From the NCBI GenBank assembly GCA_965651815.1, contig CBFGTJ010000012.1, forward strand, positions 1-33,035: 33,035 nt of DNA. The letters are read 5' to 3'. The stretch comes from CBFGTJ01 sp965651815. Its GTDB lineage: Bacteria; Actinomycetota; Acidimicrobiia; Acidimicrobiales; Microtrichaceae. A model generated the notes under the pieces. The model made no database searches, was not told where the DNA came from, and worked only from the letters and a program-made list of their open reading frames with translations. Shown piece by piece: positions 1-6,886 of this stretch (positions are counted from its first letter, which is position 1; each line of letters starts with the position of its first letter). The position numbers and the translations under genes are program-made.

Positions 1-49
1 GGCGTCCCGGCCCGCCGTAGTCGCCCGCACCGGAATCGGGCACCGCGCG

Positions 50-78
50 TTGTGGGTGGGGGACCCAACCGGTAGCAT
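50..78 (+). promoter_or_regulatory. Promoter of the leu leader/leuA transcript
   Basis: A -35-like TTGTGG (50-55) and a -10 TAGCAT (73-78) are separated by 17 bp. The -10 ends 7 nt before the leader peptide ATG at 86. This places the transcription start at or next to the ATG, so the leader peptide would be translated from a leaderless mRNA. Confidence 0.55.
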
Positions 79-85
79 CGAAGCG

Positions 86-121
86 ATGGCATCGATCCGC
101 GCCCTCCTCCTCCTGAGCTAG
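86..121 (+). CDS. leuA leader peptide (attenuator peptide)
   Basis: This 11-codon open frame reads MASIRALLLLS and has four consecutive leucine codons (CTC CTC CTC CTG, 104-115) immediately before the stop. It lies 130 nt upstream of leuA, the first committed enzyme of leucine synthesis, and is followed by two hairpins, the second a strong terminator. This is the architecture of ribosome-mediated attenuation, where scarce Leu-tRNA stalls the ribosome on the Leu run and changes downstream RNA folding. There is no convincing Shine-Dalgarno; instead a -10 hexamer sits 7 nt upstream, suggesting leaderless translation. The peptide has no other expected function. Confidence 0.8.
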   Translation: MASIRALLLLS

Positions 122-146
122 GCGAGCCCGCACCCAGCGGCTCGCC
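121..146 (+). promoter_or_regulatory. Pause-type hairpin of the leu attenuator
   Basis: A perfect 8-bp stem (121-128 with 139-146) has a 10-nt loop and starts on the last base of the leader peptide stop codon. A ribosome held on the Leu codons would cover its 5' arm. I could not identify a clear antiterminator pairing for the freed 3' arm. Confidence 0.6.
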
Positions 147-183
147 GAACCCCTTGCGCCCTCGCAGGGGGTTCTTTGGTTTT
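147..183 (+). terminator. Intrinsic terminator of the leu attenuator
   Basis: A 12-bp stem (147-158 with 163-174, one G-U pair) has a 4-nt loop and is followed by a T-rich run, TTTGGTTTT (175-183). Its position between the Leu-rich leader peptide and leuA marks it as the attenuator terminator. Confidence 0.8.
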
Positions 184-251
184 CGGAGGCGGAACCGGCC
201 GACGGACGTTCCACCGCCAAGCGACAGCCCCCACACAGACAGGACGGAACC

Positions 252-1979
252 ATGCCACCGGAGCCCGTGATCCCGAAGAAGATGCCCTTCGAGAAGTACC
301 GGCCGTTCCTTCCCCTCGGCGGCGCGGGCGGTGGCCTCGACGACCGGACCTGGCCGTCGAAGCGGATCGAGCGGGCGCCCCTGTGGTGCTCGGTCGACCT
401 GCGGGACGGCAACCAGGCGCTCATCGACCCGATGGACCCGGTGCGCAAGCGCCGCATGTTCGAGACCCTGGTGCAGATGGGGTTCAAGGAGATCGAGGTG
501 GGCTTTCCCTCGGCCTCCCAGCCCGACTTCGACTTCGTGCGCCAGCTCATCGAGGAGGACCTCGTCCCCGAGGACGTGACCATCCAGGTCCTGGTGCAGT
601 GCCGACCCGAGCTGATCGACCGCACCTTCGAGGCGATCGAGGGCGCCCACCGGGCGATCGTGCACTTCTACAACTCGACCTCGGTGCTCCAGCGCCGGGT
701 GGTGTTCGGCCTGGACCGCGACGGGATCACCGAGATCGCGGTGAACGCTGCCCGCTACGCCCGCTCGCTCGAGTCGAAGGTGCCCGGCACGAAGGTGCGG
801 TACGAGTACTCGCCGGAGTCGTTCACCGGCACCGAGCCCGACTACGCGATCGAGGTGTGCGCCTCGGTCATGGACGCACTCGACCTCGACGATGGCGACC
901 CGCTGATCGTGAACCTCCCGGCCACGGTCGAGATGTACACGCCCAACCTGTACGCGGACGTCATCGAGTACATGCACCGCAACCTGCCGAACCGTGACCG
1001 GATCGTGCTGTCGCTGCACCCCCACAACGACCGCGGCACGGCCGTCGCCGCCGCCGAGCTCGGCGTGATGGCGGGTGCGGACCGCGTCGAGGGGACGCTG
1101 TTCGGCAACGGCGAGCGCACCGGCAACGTCGACGTCGTCACCCTGGCCATGAACCTGTTCACCCAGGGCGTCGACCCGTGCCTCGACATGTCCGACATCG
1201 ACGCGCTGCGCCGCACCGCCGAGTACTGCAACCGCCTGCCGGTGCACGAGCGGCACCCGTACGTGGGCGACCTCGTCTACACGGCGTTCTCCGGCTCCCA
1301 CCAGGACGCCATCAAGAAGGGGACCGAGGCGCTCGCGGCGTCCGCACCGGACGGCGACTACGAGGTGTGGGAGGTGCCGTACCTGCCGATCGACCCGGCG
1401 CACGTGGGCCGCACCTACGAGGCCGTGATCCGGGTCAACAGCCAGTCCGGCAAGGGTGGCGTCGCCTACGTCATGAAGACCGAGCACGGCCTCGACCTGC
1501 CGCGCCGACTCCAGATCGAGTTCTCCCGCACGATCCAGAACATCACCGAGGACTCGGGCACCGAGATCTCGCCCGCGGAGATGTGGGCCGCGTTCGAGTC
1601 CACCTACCTCGCCTCCGACGACGACCCGGTGCAGCTGCGCTCCGCCGAGGTCACGACCGGGGAGGAGGGCGCGACCGTGATCGCCCAGCTCCTCGTGGAC
1701 GGCGAGGCCCGCACCGTCAAGGGCGAGGGCGGCGGCCCGATCGAGGCGTTCATGAACGCCCTCGCGGACGACCCCATCGTCGGCGAGGACATGCAGCTCG
1801 AGGTGGCCGACTACTCCGAGCACGCCATCTCGGGCGGCTCGGACGCGACCGCCGCGGCCTACGTCGAGACGAAGGCGGCCGACGGCACCCTGCACTGGGG
1901 TGTCGGCCTCCACGAGAACATCCTCACCGCCTCGCTGCGCGCGGTGATCTCGGCGGTGAACCGCTACCGCGCCGACTGA
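252..1979 (+). CDS. leuA: 2-isopropylmalate synthase
   Basis: This enzyme condenses acetyl-CoA with 2-oxoisovalerate to 2-isopropylmalate, the first committed step of leucine synthesis. The 575-residue product has the DRE-TIM aldolase motif LRDGNQAL (residues 50-57) and the metal-binding HxH in LHPHNDRG (H256, H258), followed by an NGERTGN active-site segment. From about residue 420 comes the C-terminal LeuA dimer/allosteric domain, so leucine feedback inhibition is expected. The length and LRDGNQAL motif fit the long type-2 LeuA form. The start is ATG 252, 4 nt after AGGACGG (241-247). It stands alone rather than in a leuCD cluster and is controlled by the attenuator upstream. Confidence 0.97.
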   Translation: MPPEPVIPKKMPFEKYRPFLPLGGAGGGLDDRTWPSKRIERAPLWCSVDLRDGNQALIDPMDPVRKRRMFETLVQMGFKEIEVGFPSASQPDFDFVRQLIEEDLVPEDVTIQVLVQCRPELIDRTFEAIEGAHRAIVHFYNSTSVLQRRVVFGLDRDGITEIAVNAARYARSLESKVPGTKVRYEYSPESFTGTEPDYAIEVCASVMDALDLDDGDPLIVNLPATVEMYTPNLYADVIEYMHRNLPNRDRIVLSLHPHNDRGTAVAAAELGVMAGADRVEGTLFGNGERTGNVDVVTLAMNLFTQGVDPCLDMSDIDALRRTAEYCNRLPVHERHPYVGDLVYTAFSGSHQDAIKKGTEALAASAPDGDYEVWEVPYLPIDPAHVGRTYEAVIRVNSQSGKGGVAYVMKTEHGLDLPRRLQIEFSRTIQNITEDSGTEISPAEMWAAFESTYLASDDDPVQLRSAEVTTGEEGATVIAQLLVDGEARTVKGEGGGPIEAFMNALADDPIVGEDMQLEVADYSEHAISGGSDATAAAYVETKAADGTLHWGVGLHENILTASLRAVISAVNRYRAD

Positions 1980-2006
1980 GCCGGCGGTCGGGACGACGGG
2001 ACGTCG

Positions 2007-2034
2007 GGCCGGCCGGGGTGCGCCCCGGTCGGCC
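2007..2034. terminator. Hairpin between convergent leuA and the CBS gene
   Basis: A 12-bp GC-rich stem (2007-2018 with 2023-2034, one G-U pair) carries a TGCG loop and overlaps the first base of the CBS gene's stop codon. There is no T-run on either side. It is a candidate bidirectional terminator. Confidence 0.5.
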
Positions 2035-2468
2035 TAGCGCCCGCTGACGATGTAGTCGGTGAGGTGGCGGCGCTCCTCCTCGAGCTCGGTCACCCGCCAC
2101 TTCACGACGTCGCCGATGCTGACGATCCCCGCGAGCCTGCCGTCGACCTCGACGGGGAAGTGCCGCGTGCGGTGCTCGGTCATCTCACCCATGAGCTCCT
2201 CGACGCGGTCCTCGAGGCGGCAGGTGCGCACCTCCGCGGTCATCACCGACGAGACCGGCGTGTCGAGCACGGCCGCGCCGTCGGTCGCGAGGCGGTACAC
2301 GATGTCCCGCTCGGAGATGATGCCCTGGATCGTCCGACCGTCCGCGGAGACGACCAGTGCCCCGATGCCGAGCTGGCGCAGCCGCTCCGCCGCTTCGCCG
2401 ACCGGTGCCTCCGGGGTGATCGTCGCGACCGTCGATCCCTTCGAAGCGAGGATTCCGGACACTCTCAT
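2034..2468 (-). CDS. CBS-domain pair protein
   Basis: This small cytoplasmic protein of 144 residues consists almost wholly of two CBS motifs. The first is around residues 8-60 (GALVVSADGRTIQGIISERD) and the second around 75-130 (HFPVEVDGRLAGIVSIGDVVK). Stand-alone CBS pairs bind adenine nucleotides and act as regulatory modules; the partner here is unknown. The ATG at 2468 is preceded by a good Shine-Dalgarno (GGGAGG), so this gene belongs to the leadered class. It is convergent with leuA and divergent from the membrane-protein gene. A -10-like CATACT lies near 2502-2507 on the minus strand. The family is secure; the ligand and target are not. Confidence 0.93.
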   Translation of the reverse strand: MRVSGILASKGSTVATITPEAPVGEAAERLRQLGIGALVVSADGRTIQGIISERDIVYRLATDGAAVLDTPVSSVMTAEVRTCRLEDRVEELMGEMTEHRTRHFPVEVDGRLAGIVSIGDVVKWRVTELEEERRHLTDYIVSGR

Positions 2469-2533
2469 CTGTCGACCTCCCGGTCAGGCCCCCACCTCCC
2501 AAGTATGACCTCCCACGCTCCGGCTGTCAGTGG

Positions 2534-2629
2534 GCACGCTCCGCAGGCTCCCGCGCACGCTCCGCAGGCTCCCGCGCACGCTCCGCAGGGATGCGCGCCG
2601 GCTCCGCAGGGATGCGCGCCGGCTCCGCC
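2534..2629 (+). repeat. 21-bp tandem repeat, about 4.6 copies
   Basis: Units run 2534-2554, 2555-2575, 2576-2596, 2597-2617 and a partial unit at 2618-2629, with shared core GCTCCGCAGG. Units 1 and 2 are identical; units 3 and 4 differ by two substitutions and share a variant end. A degenerate unit may precede them (2513-2533). The array fills the space between the divergent CBS and membrane-protein genes and ends at a -10-like hexamer. Confidence 0.9.
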
Positions 2630-2634
2630 AGACT
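2629..2634 (+). promoter_or_regulatory. -10-like CAGACT before the gene at 2642
   Basis: CAGACT ends 7 nt before GTG 2642, the spacing seen at other probable leaderless genes in this window. It supports the GTG start rather than an ATG inside the tandem repeat. Confidence 0.4.
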
Positions 2635-2641
2635 TGTGGCC

Positions 2642-3226
2642 GTGGATCTGAAGGAGCTCGGCGCCCGCCTCGCCGCCCACATCGACCGGAACCACCCCCG
2701 CCTCGGCAGCGCGCTGCTCGGGCTCCGCTGGGGTGGGCTCCGCACGATCGAGCCGGACCGGACGGTGTGGGGGCTGATCGTGGCCTCGGGCGTCGGCCTC
2801 GGGCTGGCCGCACGGGCGGGTGTGGGGCGCCTGGCCGGGGGCCGCACCCGCGTGCCGGCCGTGCCCTCCGCGGTGGCCGGCACGCTGTCGGTCTGGCTGG
2901 TGCTGTGGCGGATCGACAGCCTGCGCTGGCGACGGTCGCACGTCACCCTCGTGCTCGACCTGCCACCCGATGCGCTGGACCGGCTGATCGAGCACCTCCG
3001 CGGTGAGGGCGTCCCCGTGGAGCGCCACCAGACGCGGCGCGTCGCGGGCCGGTCGTCGTGGGGGCTGACGTGCCGGCTGCGCGACCTCCGGCGGGTGAAC
3101 GCGGCGATCGACGCGCTCGAGGGACGCAGCGGGGTCGGGGCGGGACCGGATCCCGCGGCCACCCAGGACGGGCGCGTGGCGGGCGCCCGGAGCGCTGGAC
3201 AGCGGCCGGTCTCCGCGGAAGCCTGA
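2642..3226 (+). CDS. Hypothetical membrane protein
   Basis: I do not recognise this 194-residue protein. An N-terminal amphipathic stretch of about 35 residues is followed by two probable membrane segments (roughly residues 43-60 and 73-90), then a soluble domain including SHVTLVLDLPPDALDRLIEHL and a basic, low-complexity C-terminus. The frame is open back to ATG 2591, but that adds 17 residues encoded by the 21-bp tandem repeat (MRAGSAGMRAGSA) and neither ATG there has a usable Shine-Dalgarno. GTG 2642 has a -10-like CAGACT 7 nt upstream and is preferred. It is followed after 46 nt by the LLM oxidoreductase on the same strand. Confidence 0.7.
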   Translation: MDLKELGARLAAHIDRNHPRLGSALLGLRWGGLRTIEPDRTVWGLIVASGVGLGLAARAGVGRLAGGRTRVPAVPSAVAGTLSVWLVLWRIDSLRWRRSHVTLVLDLPPDALDRLIEHLRGEGVPVERHQTRRVAGRSSWGLTCRLRDLRRVNAAIDALEGRSGVGAGPDPAATQDGRVAGARSAGQRPVSAEA

Positions 3227-3272
3227 GGTCAGCACCGGCGGACCCGCCGACCGGTCGAGCGGGAGGTTCTGG

Positions 3273-4031
3273 ATGGCGCGCTGCAAGGTCGGGATCCAGT
3301 TGCAGCCGCAGGCCACGACGGTCGACGCGCTCCTCGACGGGGCCCGCACCGCGGAGCGGCTCGGGGTCGACTCGGTGTGGACCTGGGACCACTTCTTCCC
3401 GCTCTACGGCGATCCGGACGCCACGCACTTCGAGTGCTACACGCTCCTCGCCGCCATGGCCGCGGTCACCGAGCGGGTGCAGCACGGCGCGCTCGTCACC
3501 TGCAACTCGTACCGCAACCCCAACCTGCTGGCCGACATGGCCCGCACGATCGACCACGTCGCCGGCGGTCGGTTCGTCCTGGGCATCGGCGCCGGGTGGT
3601 TCGAGCGGGACTACGACGAGTACGGCTACGAGTTCGGCACCGCTGCGGAGCGGCTCCGCGCGCTGGGCAGCTCGCTCGAGACGATCCGGCAGCGACTCCC
3701 GCGGCTCAACCCGCCCCCGGTCGGTGACCTGCCGATCCTGGTCGGAGGGAGCGGGAGGAAGGTGACCCTGCGCCTCGTCGCACGCCACGCGGACATGTGG
3801 AACGCGTTCGGCCCACCCGAGAGCTGGGCGGAGCTCAACGAGGTCCTGGACGGCTGGTGCGCCGCGGAGGGTCGCGACCCGTCCTCGATCGAGCGGACCG
3901 TCGCGATCGGCCCCGACGAGGTCGACCGGTGGGAGGAGTACGTGGATGCCGGCGCCCAGCACGTGATCGTGATGTCGTCGGACCCGTTCGCGTTCGACCG
4001 GGTCGAGGCCTTGGTGCAGGCGACGCGATGA
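3273..4031 (+). CDS. LLM-class (F420-type) flavin-dependent oxidoreductase
   Basis: This is a luciferase-like TIM-barrel oxidoreductase of 252 residues. Members of this actinobacterial subfamily usually use F420 or FMN; the substrate cannot be read from sequence. Visible family features are the N-terminal VGIQLQPQ strand, SVWTWDHFFPL (around residue 35), the LGIGAGWFERDYDEYGYEF block around 100-120 that is typical of F420-dependent members, and the later LPILVGGSGRKVTLRLVARHADMWN type region. At 252 residues it is shorter than the common 280-340 of the family. ATG 3273 follows GGGAGG. The stop overlaps the ATG of a proline-rich frame by 4 nt (ATGA). Confidence 0.9.
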   Translation: MARCKVGIQLQPQATTVDALLDGARTAERLGVDSVWTWDHFFPLYGDPDATHFECYTLLAAMAAVTERVQHGALVTCNSYRNPNLLADMARTIDHVAGGRFVLGIGAGWFERDYDEYGYEFGTAAERLRALGSSLETIRQRLPRLNPPPVGDLPILVGGSGRKVTLRLVARHADMWNAFGPPESWAELNEVLDGWCAAEGRDPSSIERTVAIGPDEVDRWEEYVDAGAQHVIVMSSDPFAFDRVEALVQATR

Positions 4032-4267
4032 ACCGCTCGCCAGCGGCGGTGGGCGCCCGCCCGGTGGCCTCGGATCCCGAGCCGCCCCCGCCCCCGTACC
4101 CCGAGCCCGTGCCCGACCCGCTACCGGAACCGGAGCCGCCCCCGGACCCGTTCCCCGACCCGGTGCCGCCCCCACCTCCGGGGCCCGAGCCCCGCCCGAG
4201 CCCTGGGCCCCCGCCTCAGCCGGTGCCCGAGCCCGAGCCGTTCACGCCCTGGTCGGCGACACCCTGA
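4028..4267 (+). CDS. Possible proline-rich 79-residue protein (doubtful)
   Basis: This frame begins in an ATGA overlap with the preceding LLM gene, an arrangement typical of translational coupling, and encodes a P-E-P/P-D-P rich protein (PEPVPDPLPEPEPPPDPFPD is representative). No domain is recognisable. Its last 52 nt overlap the 3' end of the GH3 gene on the opposite strand. The same DNA read on the minus strand in the GH3 frame gives a Gly/Ser-rich string that continues beyond the GH3 stop, so the repetitive DNA may belong to that gene's history instead. The overlap supports coding; the repeat nature argues for caution. Confidence 0.3.
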   Translation: MNRSPAAVGARPVASDPEPPPPPYPEPVPDPLPEPEPPPDPFPDPVPPPPPGPEPRPSPGPPPQPVPEPEPFTPWSATP

Positions 4268-5568
4268 TCCACCACTCCCTGGTCGGTCACGCCCCGGTCG
4301 ACCACCGCGCCACCCGTGGTCCCGTCGTCGGGCTGCTCGTCGCCGGTGCCCGGGTCGTTCGCCGCGGCGTCGAGCTCCGCGCCGACCTCCTGCTGCAGCG
4401 TGGAGAAGCCGGCCGCGACGTCGAGGCACGGCCCCTCGATCCCCTTCAGCCGCAGCACCCGGCGTACCGACTCCCGCACCTGCTCGCGGGGGATCTCACC
4501 CGAGCGGATGGCGCCGGTCAGGCGGCGGTGGGCGTCGGCCACGACGTCGGTGCCCGACAGCAGCGCGACGTCCGCGCCCGCACGGATCGCACGCACCGCC
4601 GCCTCGTCCTGGGGGACGGTCTCCACCACGGCGCCCATGCCGAGCGAGTCGGTGATCACCAGGCCGTCGAAGCCCTGGCGCCCGCGCAGCTCCCCGGTGA
4701 TCGCCGCGGCCGACAGCGAGGTCGGCTCCTCCTCGGTGGAGAGCCCCGGGACCACCGCGTGCGCCACCATGATCGCCGGTGCGCCCCCGGCGATCGCCCG
4801 GTCGAACACGGTGAGGTCCCGGCCGCGCAGCTCCTCCAGCGGCGGGAGGAGGTTCGTCGTCACGTGCGGGTCGCCCTCCCCGCCGCCGATGCCCGGCCAG
4901 TGCTTCACCACCGGGGTGATCCCAACCTCGAGGTGCGCGGCGACGATCGCCTCGACGAACCCGGCGACGGTCCCGGGGTCGTCGCCGTAGGTGCGGCTGC
5001 CGAGGTCCGAACCGTCGCCGACGTCGGCGACCGGCGCGAAGTTCATGTCGAACCCGAGCCCGGCCATCGCCTCGAGGTAGTCGCGCACGACGTTGGCCGC
5101 GTCCTGCGGGCTGCCCTCGGCGAGGGTCGCGGCGCTGGAGAGCTCACCGAGCGCGTAGGTGAGGCGCTGCACGGTGCCGCCCTCCTCGTCGCTCGCGACG
5201 AACGGGTCGATCGGTGCTTCCGCGACCGCGCTCGCGACCTCGTCGCCGACGTTCGCGCTCTGGCGACCCTTCAGGCCGATGCCGCCGACCCGTCCGGAGG
5301 TCAGGTGCTCGGTCGCCACCTGCGGTGCGGTGACGAGGACCATCAGCAGCTGTCCCGCCTGGGCGGCCTCCGGCAGCTGGTCGGCGCAGTCGGGTGGTGC
5401 GGTGGTGGTGGTCGCCGGCTCGGAGGTGGTCGTGCTCGGCGCGACCTCGACCTGCGAGCCGGAGGTGCCGGCGCACGCCGCCACGACGGCCGAGCACGCG
5501 AGCAGTGCCCCCGCGAGCGCCCTGCGCGCGCCCGAGGCGGCGGCGTGGACCTGTCGCGACCGGGACAT
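4216..5568 (-). CDS. Glycoside hydrolase family 3 lipoprotein (beta-N-acetylhexosaminidase-like)
   Basis: This 450-residue exported lipoprotein has a lipobox ending VAAC near residue 33, then a Thr/Ser-rich spacer. The GH3 domain follows: DEEGGTVQRL (compare NagZ DQEGGRVQR), K222-H223 in KHWPG with a following DPH that fits the Asp-His acid/base loop of NagZ-type enzymes, and nucleophile D307 in ITDSLGMG. It probably removes N-acetylglucosamine from peptidoglycan fragments or other glycans outside the membrane. The C-terminus ends in a 5-residue V-x-D-Q-G repeat and a GSGSGTG tail. ATG 5568 has no Shine-Dalgarno but has TAGGTT 8 nt upstream. Confidence 0.88.
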   Translation of the reverse strand: MSRSRQVHAAASGARRALAGALLACSAVVAACAGTSGSQVEVAPSTTTSEPATTTTAPPDCADQLPEAAQAGQLLMVLVTAPQVATEHLTSGRVGGIGLKGRQSANVGDEVASAVAEAPIDPFVASDEEGGTVQRLTYALGELSSAATLAEGSPQDAANVVRDYLEAMAGLGFDMNFAPVADVGDGSDLGSRTYGDDPGTVAGFVEAIVAAHLEVGITPVVKHWPGIGGGEGDPHVTTNLLPPLEELRGRDLTVFDRAIAGGAPAIMVAHAVVPGLSTEEEPTSLSAAAITGELRGRQGFDGLVITDSLGMGAVVETVPQDEAAVRAIRAGADVALLSGTDVVADAHRRLTGAIRSGEIPREQVRESVRRVLRLKGIEGPCLDVAAGFSTLQQEVGAELDAAANDPGTGDEQPDDGTTGGAVVDRGVTDQGVVDQGVADQGVNGSGSGTG

Positions 5569-5576
5569 CGGGCCGC

Positions 5577-5582
5577 AACCTA
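5577..5582 (-). promoter_or_regulatory. -10-like TAGGTT of the GH3 gene
   Basis: TAGGTT on the minus strand ends 8 nt before ATG 5568, with no Shine-Dalgarno between. It is consistent with a leaderless or near-leaderless mRNA. Confidence 0.5.
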
Positions 5583-5636
5583 GCTGCCGCCGGGACACCC
5601 ACGTGCCCGTGTGGCCGACGGCGGCCGGGCGGTCCC

Positions 5637-5642
5637 TACACT
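5637..5642 (+). promoter_or_regulatory. -10-like TACACT of the EAL gene
   Basis: TACACT ends exactly 6 nt before GTG 5649, so transcription should start at the start codon. No Shine-Dalgarno is present. Confidence 0.55.
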
Positions 5643-5648
5643 GCGGCG

Positions 5649-6878
5649 GTGCACCCGCAGGAGCTGGCCCGCCGCGCTCGCCGCGCCGCCGCGGCGCTCT
5701 CGACCGAGGGCGCCACCGGGTCGGCGGCGCTCGTGCTCGTGGACCTCCACGCGGCCGACGGCGCGCCGGACCCGGAGGAGGTCGCCCGCCGGCTCGGCTC
5801 GGTGGTCCGGCCCGGCGACGCGTTCTCGCGCCTCGGCGGCGCCCGCTACGTCGTGCTGTGCGAGCGGCTCGAGCGCACACGCGACGCCGAGGACGTCGCC
5901 CTCCGCATCGCGGATGCCCTCGGCGGGGCCCAGCGGGCGAGGGTGCACGTCGCCGGCCTCGATCCGCGTGCCGACCCGCTCGCGGTCCTGGACGGCGTGC
6001 CGGAGGGTGCGGACCCGCCCGCGCCGTGGGTGGAGCTGGACGAGCGTCGACGGCGTGAGGCCGCCCGGCGGGAGCGGGTGCGCTCCGCCCTGCGGTCGGG
6101 GACCGAGGACGCCGGCATCGAGCTGCGATACCAGCCGGTGGCGTCGCTGCGCACGGGCGCCATCAGCGGCGTCGAGGCACTCGTGAGGTGGCGCCTCGAC
6201 GGTGCGGTGCTCGGTCCCGACGAGTTCGTGCCCCTCGCGGAGGAGTCCGCCGCGATCGTCCGGATCGGCCACCGGGTGCTGCGCGACGCGGCCGCACGGG
6301 TCGCGGCGTGGCAGCGTGGCCCCTGGGACCTCCCCGGGCTGCGCCTGGCCGTCAACGTCGCACCCCGGCAGCTCCCCGACGAGTCCTTCGCGGACGCCGT
6401 GGAGGAGGTGCTGGGCCCGGGTGGGCTCCGGCCGGGCACGCTGCTGCTCGAGATCACCGAGAGCCGGCTGCTGCGCGACCTCGACCTCGCCCGCGACCGG
6501 CTGACCCTCCTCGCGTCCCGTGGCGCCCGCCTGGCCCTGGACGACTTCGGGTCGGGCTGGTCGTCGCTGGCGTACCTGTCCCGGCTGCCGGTCCACGCGG
6601 TCAAGCTCGACCGGTCGCTCCTCGTCGGGCTCGGCCGGAGCGACGAGGACGCCGCGATCGTGCGCGCGGTCGTGGGCCTGCTCCGCGAGCTGGGACGGAC
6701 CTGCATCGCGGAGGGCGTCGAGCGGCACGAGCAGGTGGAGCTCCTCCGGGAGCTGGGCTGCGACCTGGTGCAGGGCACGCTCGTGTCGCCGCCGCTCGAC
6801 GCGGACGAGGTCGAGTCGCTGCTCCGGCGGGGCGGCACGCTGCTCGAACCGGTCGACGGGCGACCCGCCGCCCGGTAG
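5649..6878 (+). CDS. EAL-domain cyclic-di-GMP phosphodiesterase with degenerate GGDEF-like N-terminus
   Basis: The EAL domain (about residues 155-400 of 409) should hydrolyse c-di-GMP to pGpG. The usual catalytic and metal-binding positions look present: E176 of the EAL signature, N236, E268, D298-D299 in DDFGSGWSSL, K319, E355 in AEGVE and Q375. The N-terminal ~120 residues resemble the second half of a GGDEF domain, but the signature is G63-G64-A-R-Y, so no cyclase activity is expected; it may be a GTP-sensing or structural remnant. There is no membrane segment, so it is cytoplasmic. GTG 5649 is chosen because a -10 ends 6 nt upstream and no better start exists. It is convergent with the FAD dehydrogenase, 8 nt away. 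Confidence 0.9.
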   Translation: MHPQELARRARRAAAALSTEGATGSAALVLVDLHAADGAPDPEEVARRLGSVVRPGDAFSRLGGARYVVLCERLERTRDAEDVALRIADALGGAQRARVHVAGLDPRADPLAVLDGVPEGADPPAPWVELDERRRREAARRERVRSALRSGTEDAGIELRYQPVASLRTGAISGVEALVRWRLDGAVLGPDEFVPLAEESAAIVRIGHRVLRDAAARVAAWQRGPWDLPGLRLAVNVAPRQLPDESFADAVEEVLGPGGLRPGTLLLEITESRLLRDLDLARDRLTLLASRGARLALDDFGSGWSSLAYLSRLPVHAVKLDRSLLVGLGRSDEDAAIVRAVVGLLRELGRTCIAEGVERHEQVELLRELGCDLVQGTLVSPPLDADEVESLLRRGGTLLEPVDGRPAAR

Positions 6879-6886
6879 CGGGGGCC

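Noticed and set aside
109..171. Pairing of the Leu codon run (109-115) with the terminator 3' arm (165-171) as an antiterminator
   Set aside because: A 7-bp match exists, but a ribosome stalled on the Leu codons would cover one partner, so it does not fit starvation-induced antitermination.
2534..2629. CRISPR-like array
   Set aside because: The units are head-to-tail without unique spacers; it is a tandem repeat.
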